From NCBI GenBank assembly GCA_944321295.1, contig CALUKU010000006.1, forward strand, positions 30,249-94,248: a DNA stretch of 64,000 bases, written 5' to 3'. The position numbers were made by a program, and so were the translations under genes. Under the pieces are notes generated by a model that was given only the letters and a program-made list of their open reading frames with translations, was not told where the DNA came from and did not search any database. Position 1 is the first letter of the stretch. Every line of letters starts with the position of its first letter. This document shows, one piece after another, positions 53,200 through 60,615 of the stretch. Source of the DNA: an uncultured Prevotella sp. GTDB taxonomy: Bacteria; Bacteroidota; Bacteroidia; Bacteroidales; Bacteroidaceae.

Positions 53200-53362
53200 T
53201 TTTAGCAGACAAGCAGACGGTAGAAGCAGACGAGCAGACAAGAAACAAGCAGACAAGGAGATTTGCCATATAGTTTAAATCCTGATTATCGGCAAAACAA
53301 ATCTCCTTGTCTGCTTGTTTCTTGTCTGCTCGTCTGCTAAAAAGCTCTCCTTGTCTGCTTAC
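53200..53362. repeat. Word-type inverted repeat 3' of pyrD (GCAGACAAG word)
   Basis: AGCAGACAAGCAGACGG, AGCAGACGAGCAGACAAG and AACAAGCAGACAAGGAG on the left pair with CTCCTTGTCTGCTTGTTTC, TTGTCTGCTCGTCTGCT and TCCTTGTCTGCTTAC on the right, across a 45-bp loop. The right arm ends in the pyrD stop codon (TAAGCAGACAAG on the minus strand). Confidence 0.88.
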
Positions 53363-54267
53363 AAAACAGCTCCGATTATCTCCTTAACTGACTTGCATCC
53401 GTGGCTGTCAAGCCACTCATTGATACCGTCACGCACCTTAATAGTGGCCTGCGGATCGATGAAATTGGCCGTACCAATCTCCACAGCGGTAGCTCCCGCC
53501 ATGAGGAACTCTATGGCGTCACGGGCGTTGCAAATGCCTCCAAGGCCCACTACGGGTATCTTCACGGCCTTCGCCACCTGCCACACCATGCGCAAAGCCA
53601 CGGGTTTCACCGCCGGACCGCTAAGTCCTCCAGTGCCGATACTCAACATTGGGCGGCGACGTTCGATGTCGATTGCCATGCCCATCAGCGTGTTGATAAG
53701 CGACACGCTGTCAGCTCCCTCAGCCTCAACAGCACGCGCTATCTCGGCAATATCGGTCACATTGGGCGACAACTTCACGATGAGCGTCTTGTCATACCTG
53801 GCCCTTACGGCCTTGACAACGCTCGAAGCGCCGGCACATGTGACGCCGAACGCCATACCACCGTCTTTCACATTGGGGCACGAAATGTTCAACTCAATGG
53901 CCGGTATCTTGTCAAGCTCGCCGATACGGGCGGCACATTCGGCGTAATCTTCAGGCGAAGAACCGCTCACGTTGACGATAAAATTAGTGTCGATGTCCTT
54001 TATTTCGGGATAAATATGCTCACAGAAATAATCCACGCCCTTATTCTGCAGCCCCACGCAGTTGAGCATGCCCGAGGCGGTTTCAACCATACGGGGGTAA
54101 TCATTGCCCTGACGGGGCTTTAAGGTGGTGCCCTTCACTATTATGCCTCCAATGCCTTCAAGGGGCACGAAATCAGCAAATTCGGGGCCGTAGCCGAACG
54201 TTCCCGAGGCCGTCATCACCGGATTCTTAAGCCTCAAGCCTTTAATTTCTACACTTAAATCTGCCAT
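53359..54267 (-). CDS. pyrD: Dihydroorotate dehydrogenase B, catalytic subunit
   Basis: It oxidises dihydroorotate to orotate with FMN. The 302 residues include [43 protein letters not shown] (with the class 1B catalytic Cys region), KLSPNVTDI and [19 protein letters not shown]. It overlaps pyrK by 13 bp, as expected for the heteromeric class 1B enzyme that feeds electrons to NAD+. Confidence 0.96.
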   Translation of the reverse strand: MADLSVEIKGLRLKNPVMTASGTFGYGPEFADFVPLEGIGGIIVKGTTLKPRQGNDYPRMVETASGMLNCVGLQNKGVDYFCEHIYPEIKDIDTNFIVNVSGSSPEDYAECAARIGELDKIPAIELNISCPNVKDGGMAFGVTCAGASSVVKAVRARYDKTLIVKLSPNVTDIAEIARAVEAEGADSVSLINTLMGMAIDIERRRPMLSIGTGGLSGPAVKPVALRMVWQVAKAVKIPVVGLGGICNARDAIEFLMAGATAVEIGTANFIDPQATIKVRDGINEWLDSHGCKSVKEIIGAVL

Positions 54268-55031
54268 AATAACTTGTTTATGTTAACCACGGGACCTTCC
54301 TTGCACACACACACGTTGCCTTCTGTCGTCTTTTCAACGCAGCAGAGGCAGGCGCCTACGCCGCAGGCCATCTTGTTCTCAAGCGAAACCTCGCACTCAA
54401 TACCGTTCGCCTTGGCGTACTTTGCCACGGCAACCATCATCGGCTTGGGACCGCATGTTGATATCCGGTCGAAGCGTATCTCGCCCAACACCGAATGATT
54501 GGTGACGAAACCGCGCTCACCGGCCGTTCCGTCCTCGGTCGTTACGCACACCCGACCGTACTTGCTGAACTCGTCAAGCATGAGCAAATCCTTCTCCGAG
54601 CGCGCACCGAGCAAGAAGACGGGCCTGCAACCCATGTCGCAGAGCTTCTTGCCGAAGTAAAGCAACGGTGCCACTCCTACGCCGCCGCCAACAAGCAGCA
54701 CTTTCTCGTCCTTACCGGCGGGCATGGTAAAGCTGTTGCCGAGCGGAAACATGCAGTTAAGCACGTCACCCGTCTGCAGACGGGCGAGGCGCCGCGTGCC
54801 GTCGCCAACGGCCGCAACGAGCAGCCAGAGCTGGTTGGCGTCGTAATCAACGAAATTAACCGAGATGGGACGACGCAAGAAGGTAGAGGGCGAACCGTCG
54901 ACTCTCACCTCGACGAACTGCCCCGGAAGCACCTCGGGCAGCCTCTCGTCCTGCGTCAGTTTGATGAGAACATACTTATCGGTAATATGCTCCACCGAAA
55001 CGACACGTAAGTCAGAAACGTATTTTTTCAT
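54255..55031 (-). CDS. pyrK: Dihydroorotate dehydrogenase B, electron-transfer subunit
   Basis: PyrK carries FAD and a [2Fe-2S] cluster and passes electrons from PyrD to NAD+. The 258 residues show the FAD motif [11 protein letters not shown]-region [19 protein letters not shown], and the cluster cysteines in [18 protein letters not shown] plus a distal CVCKEGPV. It precedes pyrD on the minus strand. Confidence 0.96.
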   Translation of the reverse strand: MKKYVSDLRVVSVEHITDKYVLIKLTQDERLPEVLPGQFVEVRVDGSPSTFLRRPISVNFVDYDANQLWLLVAAVGDGTRRLARLQTGDVLNCMFPLGNSFTMPAGKDEKVLLVGGGVGVAPLLYFGKKLCDMGCRPVFLLGARSEKDLLMLDEFSKYGRVCVTTEDGTAGERGFVTNHSVLGEIRFDRISTCGPKPMMVAVAKYAKANGIECEVSLENKMACGVGACLCCVEKTTEGNVCVCKEGPVVNINKLLWQI

Positions 55032-55132
55032 TCAAAAAAAAGATTTTCTCAATAATAAAATAAACAATGTGGGTTTACCCCTGCAAAAGTACAAAATAAG
55101 GCTTCTGCATGCAAGCAAAACACAGCCAAACA

Positions 55133-55171
55133 TCAAAAAACAGCTTCCCTTAGGCACGGAGGAAGCTGTTT
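55133..55171 (-). terminator. Intrinsic terminator of the XRE regulator gene
   Basis: AAACAGCTTCC and GGAAGCTGTTT form an 11-bp perfect stem; on the minus strand six T residues follow. It lies 14 bp past the stop. Confidence 0.85.
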
Positions 55172-55184
55172 ATAACCTGAATTG

Positions 55185-55658
55185 TCACTTTTTAGGCACG
55201 AAACTTTCGTATGTAAGGTCGTCAAAGTAAACCCGTATCTCGGTGATTTGCCGCTGCGGACGCTCAACATACCTGATTTCGGTCTTGGCGGGCGCGGCAT
55301 AACCGCGCTGCTGCGGATGTTGCGCGAGGGCGTCGCCGCCGCCTCCGAATAGGTCGGGCACGCGCCCTTCGGCTGCGGCGTGCGGCGAACCGTGCGCCGT
55401 GCCGTCGTCGCCAGTAGGTACGTCGGCGTCGGGCTTATCGTCGTTGAACATCTGTCCGTGACCGAACATCAGCCAGTCGGTGTTAAGGTTGGGTATCTTG
55501 CTCTTAATGGCTTCAACCGTGTTGAGGGTGGGACGGGTGCGGTCGTTGAAGATACTGCTGAGCGACGCGGCGTTAATTCCTATGAAGTTGGCAAAGGTCT
55601 GTTGGGTCATGTGTTGAGCCTCCATTATCTGCCTGATTCTGTCTTTCATCTCTGTCAT
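55185..55658 (-). CDS. XRE-family transcription regulator
   Basis: This 157-residue protein has an N-terminal HTH_3 domain (about 8-65: MTQQTFANFIGINAASLSSI, RPTLNTVEAI) and NTDWLMFGHGQMF, typical of Bacteroidota HTH proteins. A disordered Gly/Ala/Pro/Asp-rich linker (70-120) and a C-terminal strand region (EIRYVERPQRQITEIRVYF) follow. It may control the AT-rich region upstream. Its target is unknown. Confidence 0.85.
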   Translation of the reverse strand: MTEMKDRIRQIMEAQHMTQQTFANFIGINAASLSSIFNDRTRPTLNTVEAIKSKIPNLNTDWLMFGHGQMFNDDKPDADVPTGDDGTAHGSPHAAAEGRVPDLFGGGGDALAQHPQQRGYAAPAKTEIRYVERPQRQITEIRVYFDDLTYESFVPKK

Positions 55659-56425
55659 AATTGTATGCTTAGCTGTTTTTAGCCGTTTTTTCTACGACTT
55701 TACAAAGGTAAATCATTTTTTTTACATACACAACAAATCTAAAAGAAATATAGAAATATTGATTTTAGATTTAGATATTTATATTTCTAAATTTAAATAA
55801 CAACAACTTCGCCTTTTTCATTTATAAATACAAACCTAAATTTACGCTTCTAAAAGCGGCATAAAGCTAATATTTGCGATTATAAAGCAAATAATTCATT
55901 ATAAATCAGTTATTTATCCGAAATACAAACGAATTTCGCCTGTTATGCATGATTTATATAAGAAAAAGGCCATTTGTTGCCTGGCACACTTTAATATCTT
56001 AGTATTTATGGCTGAAAATCAGCAGTTTACATTACAAATACCTATTTGCATAAATATTCCTTGTGATTTATTAATCTGAATATTTTAATAAACAAACCTA
56101 TATTTAACCACGTAATAATACACAATTAAATGTAAATTTACATCTTTGTATTTGCAAATCACCAATACATTTCTAAATATTTAAAGGTTTAAAGTTTAGC
56201 GTTTTATATATTAATAAATGCTAACGCTAAATTCGGAGGATGTTTTCAGGGCCGTTTTCAGCGATTTTCGGATATTTCGGAACGGCGGAAAGAACGCTCG
56301 AAAATACGCGATTCTGAGAGCGTCAAAAATCATAAAAGTGCCTGATTTTTAATGGTTTTACCCTTATTTTTTATGTTCGGGAAAAACGATGAAATAGAAA
56401 AAATAAGCACTGAAAAAGGCTTTTT
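55659..56425. other. AT-rich non-coding region upstream of the XRE gene
   Basis: About 770 bp, far richer in A+T than its surroundings and without a credible gene. The XRE -7 box is TACCTTTG (minus strand) at 55703-55710. Inverted motifs include TAGAAATA / TATTTCTA around 55749-55790, the palindrome TGTAAATTTACA near 56131, and a perfect 9-bp repeat TTTAGCGTT (56195-56203) with AACGCTAAA (56223-56231). These may be operators. Confidence 0.5.
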
Positions 56426-57454
56426 TCAGTGCAAAATGAAGAAAATAAGCTCCCTCAAAAGCTCTCCTATGGGCGTGTTTGGGTTGTCAAGTCCCTTGCT
56501 TTTGGCGTCGGTTTCCCTTATTTTCGATATAATCTGCATTACTTTCACGCCCGTGTAATTTCTCATGCCCGTGAGATAATCCCTCGCGGCCCACCCTCCT
56601 CTCAGGTCGAGCCAGCGCGCCACGCCGTCTTCGGTATGCGGTTTCGGGGCGTAATACGCAATCAGCAAATTCTGGAAATAAGAGAACAACATCGGCACCA
56701 GCATGTATGCGTTGCCGGCCTTCGGGTTGCCGTTGAAGTAGTCGAGTATCCTGTTCGCCTTCAGCACGTCGCGGTTGACGATGGCCGAGCGCAGCTCGAA
56801 GGCGTTGAAGTCTTTGCTCACCCCTATCCTCGCCTCCACTATCTCGGGCGTCACACGCCGGTCGTCGTCGGCGAGCGACAATATCAGCTTGTCAAGCTCA
56901 CCCGTCAGACGGCTGAGGTCGGCGCCAATGTGGTCGGCCACCATCTGCGCTGCCTTATTTTCGATGGTAGCGCGGCCGTACTGCTTCAGGTAGTTCTCGA
57001 TGAAGGCTGGCAGCTCATAGTCGCGCTTCTTCTTGCTCTCAAACACCACTCCCACTGCCGCGGCCTTGGTCAATATCTTCTTGCGGCCGTCAATGGAGCC
57101 GTTCTTGTAGCAGATTACGAGCACCGTCGTCGCCATCGGCTTCTCCATGTAGCGCTCAAGGCGCTCCCAGTTCTTAATGTTCTGCGCCTCCTTCACTATT
57201 ACCACCTGCCGCTCGGCCATCATCGGGTAGCGGCGCGCCATGTCGACAATCTGGTTGGCCTGGACGTCTGAGCCGAAAACCACCGACTGGTTGAAGTCGC
57301 GCTGCTCGGGCGCAAGGGCGTTGCCCTCGATGAACGACGAAATCTTGTCGATATAATAAGACTCCTCGCCCATCAGTATGTACACCGGGGCGTACTTGCC
57401 CGCGCGCAGGTCGCGCATTATGCTGTCGTAAGTAGCAATGTTCTTTTCGGCCAT
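56426..57454 (-). CDS. holA: DNA polymerase III delta subunit
   Basis: HolA is the clamp-loader subunit that opens the sliding clamp. The 342 residues have the degenerate AAA+ fold: YILMGEESYYIDKISSFIE near residue 25, VFGSDVQANQIVDMARRYPMM and the conserved ENKAAQMVADHIGADLSRLTGELDKL. The C-terminal collar domain is present. It is divergent from the HSDR-like gene that begins just upstream. Confidence 0.93.
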   Translation of the reverse strand: MAEKNIATYDSIMRDLRAGKYAPVYILMGEESYYIDKISSFIEGNALAPEQRDFNQSVVFGSDVQANQIVDMARRYPMMAERQVVIVKEAQNIKNWERLERYMEKPMATTVLVICYKNGSIDGRKKILTKAAAVGVVFESKKKRDYELPAFIENYLKQYGRATIENKAAQMVADHIGADLSRLTGELDKLILSLADDDRRVTPEIVEARIGVSKDFNAFELRSAIVNRDVLKANRILDYFNGNPKAGNAYMLVPMLFSYFQNLLIAYYAPKPHTEDGVARWLDLRGGWAARDYLTGMRNYTGVKVMQIISKIRETDAKSKGLDNPNTPIGELLRELIFFILH

Positions 57455-57525
57455 TATATCAGAGGTTTACGTGCGCACGGACGGCAAAAAACGTGCAAAA
57501 ACAAAGGTTTTCAGTTGTTATTCAT

Positions 57526-57533
57526 TATCTTTG
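57526..57533 (+). promoter_or_regulatory. Putative -7 box for the HSDR_N-like gene
   Basis: TATCTTTG matches TAnnTTTG, 40 bp upstream of the start at 57573. It lies inside the longer frame, which supports that start. No good -33 box. Confidence 0.5.
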
Positions 57534-57572
57534 CCGACGCTTAACGCGCTTTCAGAATGCAAATTTAATAAA

Positions 57573-58040
57573 ATGTACCGATTAAACCTACCACAATACG
57601 AAATAAAAATAACACAGCGACAGGGCAAGCCTTACATCCTCGACACGCTGCGGCGGCGCTACGTCAGCCTGACGCCCGAAGAGTGGGTGCGCCAGCATTT
57701 CGTCCACTTCCTCACCGAGCATAAGGGCTATCCGCCGTCGCTCATGGCCAACGAGGTGGAGCTTCGCACGGGCGACAAGCGTCTGCGGTGCGACAGCGTG
57801 CTGTACGACAGGGCTGCGCAGCCCGTGATGATAATTGAATACAAGGCGCCTACGGTGCAGCTCACGCAGCGCGTGTTCGACCAGATAACGGCCTACAACA
57901 TGCTGCTGCACGTCGATTACCTCATCGTCAGCAACGGCCTGCAGCACTACTGCTGCCGCATGGACTACGCAAGGCGCACGTACACGTTCCTTAACGACAT
58001 ACCCGACTACGCCGAAATATCCGCCGCCGACAATCCGTAG
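57573..58040 (+). CDS. Protein with a type I restriction HsdR N-terminal (HSDR_N-like) domain
   Basis: This 155-residue protein (ATG at 57573, MYRLNLPQYEIKI) resembles the stand-alone HSDR_N domain common in Bacteroidota: EEWVRQHFVHFL, PPSLMANEVEL, RCDSVLYDRAAQPVMIIEYKAP, with the Asp...Glu-x-Lys (IEYKAP) of a PD-(D/E)xK nuclease site, and DQITAYNMLL. No restriction or modification genes are nearby, so it is not part of a complete type I system here. It may act on DNA by itself. Confidence 0.82.
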   Translation: MYRLNLPQYEIKITQRQGKPYILDTLRRRYVSLTPEEWVRQHFVHFLTEHKGYPPSLMANEVELRTGDKRLRCDSVLYDRAAQPVMIIEYKAPTVQLTQRVFDQITAYNMLLHVDYLIVSNGLQHYCCRMDYARRTYTFLNDIPDYAEISAADNP

Positions 58041-58104
58041 GCGGCGCCATTTCATGCGCTTGTCTTCCGTTCACACAACGCATTGATAATCAACATATTA
58101 CGAA

Positions 58105-58185
58105 AGGCCGCCTTTTAGCGTGCAAAAGGCGGCAAACGGGAACGCAAAAGGCGGCAAATCGCGATGCGATTTGCCGCCTTTCACA
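58105..58185. repeat. 22-bp-period palindrome array and hairpin between convergent genes
   Basis: Units start at 58105, 58127 and 58149, with cores AGGCCGCCTTTTA, AGGCGGCAAACGG and AGGCGGCAAATCG, and the last completes a hairpin (GGCGGCAAATCGC at about 58150 with GCGATTTGCCGCC). The box CATTGATAATCAACATATTA precedes it at 58081. The hairpin can terminate both convergent genes. Confidence 0.82.
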
Positions 58186-58213
58186 TAACTGACGCTCATC
58201 ACTCAGCTTTCAG

Positions 58214-59029
58214 TTACATTCCCCTGGCCTTATATATGCGCTCCTTAGCCTCGTTTATTTCCTGGAATTTCTTCTCCGCGGCGCGGCGTATGTCGTCGCC
58301 GAGGGCGGCCACGCGGTCGGGATGATGCTTCAAGGCGAGCTTGCGGTAGGCGGCGCGCACCTCGTCGTCGGTGGCCGTCGGCTGCACGCCGAGCACGGCG
58401 TAGGCGTCGTCAAGCGTGCCTCCCGTTAGCTTGAGCATTGAGTCAAGGTCACTGTCGGCCATGCCCATGCCGCGCGCCACGTCCCTAAGGGCCTCAACCT
58501 CGCTGCCGGGCACGCTGCCGTCGGCCTGCGCTATCATCACAAGGAAGTTGAGCAGCTGCAGCCGTTGCGGGTAATCCATGTTGGCGGCAATCTGCGCACA
58601 GCTCTCGCGTATCACGCTCTTGAACGCTCCGGGGCGGCCGGCCTCCATGCGCTTCTGCTCGTCGAAGAGGCGCAACAGGATGGCGTTGCCCTGCTCCACG
58701 GCGTCGTCGCCGAAGTTAATGCGCAGGAAACGGCGCACAAACTCCATCTCAGAGTGCATCACACGGCCGTCGGCCTTGATGATATACGACGCCAGCACGA
58801 GCAGCGAAAACAAGAAGCTGTTGCGCTGCCCCTCGTAATACTGCTGCCGGCGGGCCTGTTCCCAAGCCTCGCCTCCGCCCGTAAAACCGCCCGAACGGCC
58901 GTCGTCGTCGCGGTTGACGGCCTTCAGGCCGTAATCAAACAATGCGCCCAAGGCCACTCCGGCCAGTGCTCCTAATGCGCCACCCGACACGAAGCCGAGT
59001 ATGCCGCCTATCCATTTTCCTGCTGACAT
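58214..59029 (-). CDS. TerB and DnaJ domain protein (DjlA-like)
   Basis: This 271-residue co-chaperone has a Gly/Ala-rich N-terminal membrane-associating segment ([19 protein letters not shown]), a TerB-like middle domain (about 75-190, [21 protein letters not shown]) and a C-terminal J domain (about 205-271) with [21 protein letters not shown] and the essential HPD in LKHHPDRV. The arrangement is that of DjlA, which stimulates DnaK. It is convergent with the HSDR_N-like gene. Confidence 0.9.
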   Translation of the reverse strand: MSAGKWIGGILGFVSGGALGALAGVALGALFDYGLKAVNRDDDGRSGGFTGGGEAWEQARRQQYYEGQRNSFLFSLLVLASYIIKADGRVMHSEMEFVRRFLRINFGDDAVEQGNAILLRLFDEQKRMEAGRPGAFKSVIRESCAQIAANMDYPQRLQLLNFLVMIAQADGSVPGSEVEALRDVARGMGMADSDLDSMLKLTGGTLDDAYAVLGVQPTATDDEVRAAYRKLALKHHPDRVAALGDDIRRAAEKKFQEINEAKERIYKARGM

Positions 59030-59040
59030 ATTATTATTTA

Positions 59041-59160
59041 GTTACGAGTTGACAAGTGACGAGCAGACAAGGAAAGTTTTCCAGTCGACAAGTCACGAGT
59101 GACGAGCAGACAAGGGAAAATCTCCTTATTGACAAGTCACGAAAAACAAGCAAACAAGTG
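59041..59160. repeat. Word repeat upstream of the DnaJ-domain gene (GCAGACAAG word)
   Basis: GACAAGTGACGAGCAGACAAG, TCACGAGTGACGAGCAGACAAGG (given in parts) and AACAAGCAAACAAG stand in tandem without a complementary arm. The words are the same as at 44.5 and 53.2 kb. Confidence 0.65.
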
Positions 59161-59234
59161 AACTGTCTTTAGTTTCAATGTAATGCCGTTTTATCATATC
59201 ATACAAATATAACACCAATATGACAAAACGCCTG

Positions 59235-59276
59235 TGATTTTCTTAATTCTTAACTCTTAATTCTTAATTTTTCACT
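59235..59276. repeat. Half of a word repeat at the DprA-like gene stop
   Basis: TTCTTAATTCTTAACTCTTA and ATTCTTAATTTTTCACTC run into the stop codon of the gene at 59272. The word recurs in the 60241-60343 repeat on the other side of that gene. Confidence 0.6.
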
Positions 59277-60228
59277 CTTTCCACTCCAGCAACGCCTCAT
59301 CTACGCCCTTTATGAGCGCCGGCAGCCCTCCTGCCGCAAGCGTAACGGTGTTGATGCGCTGCCCTCCGCCGCGCAGGTTCTTCGTCTGCGTTATGTTAAG
59401 AACACGCCCGTCGCCGCGCGCCACGAGGCCGAACGTCACGTCGCCGCTCAGCGACGCGACTGAAAGCTCTGCCGGAACATCCTCTCCCTTAGCCAGTTTT
59501 CCGTCAACAAAAACCGCCGCGTCGCGGAAGGCGGCCAGCTCCTTGCGGTCGAAAAACAGCTTCTGCCTGACGCATCCGCCGCCATCGGCCGCCGTGCCGT
59601 GGGTTATCTTGAAATACGTTTCGGCCCCGCTGTCGTTAAAGTCAAGGTAAATCGTGCCGTCGCCGAGCCTCAGCCGGCGGCTCCATTGGCTCAGTCTGCT
59701 GCGCTTAGGCTCCTCCCTTGCAGGCTCACTCTTAACCTCTCCGGGCATTTTCAGCCACGGCTGGCCGTTCTCGAGGTGCTCCACGTTGTCAAAACCGGCC
59801 AGCGCACGCTCCAGCTTTCCGCCCTTAGTGCAGTAGCCTACCACTATCTTTTGCGCCAAAGACATCATCAGTACGTTCCTGTCAAACGCCGAACGGACCG
59901 TCACGCCGTGCACGCCGGCGTCGCAGTGAGTCGCTATGAGCAGCCTGCCCTCACGCAAAGCCTCGTTCACATCGTCGCCGAACACGGCCGGCATGGCCTC
60001 TGCCAGCATTAATACGGACGGTATCCTGCGCTGCAGAAGGGTCGTGAACACGGCGCGCTCCATGGGCGACTGGTTGCCGCACATAACGCAGTCATGCTCC
60101 GGCGAGAGGCCGAGCAGCCACTTGCCCACGAGATATTCAAGCCCGTCGGGCGTCTTCCGTGAGCACACGAAAGCCGTTTTCTCGCGCTGCATCAGCGCCT
60201 CGTTACCGAGTTTTGACAGTATTTTCAT
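59272..60228 (-). CDS. DprA-like Rossmann-domain protein with unknown C-terminal domain
   Basis: I do not recognise the full architecture. Residues 20-150 resemble a DprA/LOG Rossmann fold: FVCSRKTPDGLEYLVGKWLL, LSPEHDCVMCGNQSPMERAV, MLAEAMPAV and LIATHCDAGVHGVT. After a charged linker (170-185, PAREEPKRSRL) a second domain of paired beta strands follows (IYLDFNDSG, YFKITHG, LFFDRKELAAFRDAA; ITQTKNLRGGGQRINTVTL), which could be a nucleic-acid-binding fold. True DprA has a different C-terminus, so a role in transformation is not established. Confidence 0.55.
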   Translation of the reverse strand: MKILSKLGNEALMQREKTAFVCSRKTPDGLEYLVGKWLLGLSPEHDCVMCGNQSPMERAVFTTLLQRRIPSVLMLAEAMPAVFGDDVNEALREGRLLIATHCDAGVHGVTVRSAFDRNVLMMSLAQKIVVGYCTKGGKLERALAGFDNVEHLENGQPWLKMPGEVKSEPAREEPKRSRLSQWSRRLRLGDGTIYLDFNDSGAETYFKITHGTAADGGGCVRQKLFFDRKELAAFRDAAVFVDGKLAKGEDVPAELSVASLSGDVTFGLVARGDGRVLNITQTKNLRGGGQRINTVTLAAGGLPALIKGVDEALLEWKE

Positions 60229-60240
60229 AACGCAAAAATA

Positions 60241-60343
60241 GCAAAAAGAATTAAGAATTAAAAGCTTTAAATTAAAAATTAAGAGTTGAGAATTAAGAAA
60301 ATGTGCGTTGTTGGTAATTTTCTTAATTCTTAACTCTTAATTA
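60241..60343. repeat. Word-type inverted repeat upstream of the DprA-like gene
   Basis: AAAGAATTAAGAATTAAAAG, AATTAAGAGTTGAGAATT and AAGAAAAT on the left pair with ATTTTCTTAATTCTTAACTC and TTAATT on the right. It abuts the left end of the shared-end element at 60338. Confidence 0.75.
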
Positions 60344-60581
60344 ATGCGAATCCGGTAAAAGGATGATTTCCTCTCATATGAGCATAAACACCCTCTTCCA
60401 AGCGAGGCTCTCGCTAGTTGTCATCCCGTGCTTGACACGGGATCCAGATGAAAACACCTTCATGCGACAACGTTGCAGCATACGACTGGATCCCGTGTCA
60501 AGCACAGGATGACAACTAGCGAGAGCCTCGCTTGGAAGAGGTGTATTCTTTACGTATCCTCTTATACCGAATTCACGTTAA
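60338..60581. repeat. Shared-end element, type B core, with a 60-bp near-perfect inverted repeat
   Basis: Ends are TTAATGCGAATCCGGTAAAA at 60338-60357 and TTATACCGAATTCACGTTAA at 60562-60581. The inner arms, 60388-60447 and 60486-60544, are reverse complements over about 60 bp with one mismatch and one indel; they include GTCATCCCGTGCTTGAC and CTCGCTAGTTG. The loop is 38 bp. No gene is present. It fills the gap 3' of the receptor gene at 60616. Confidence 0.88.
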
Positions 60582-60615
60582 TCAGCTTAACGCCGACCTT
60601 CGGTTCTTAATCGGC

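Noticed and set aside
56352-56558. Open frame of 68 residues overlapping the holA end
   Set aside because: It lies antisense to holA codons and lacks a promoter or family match.
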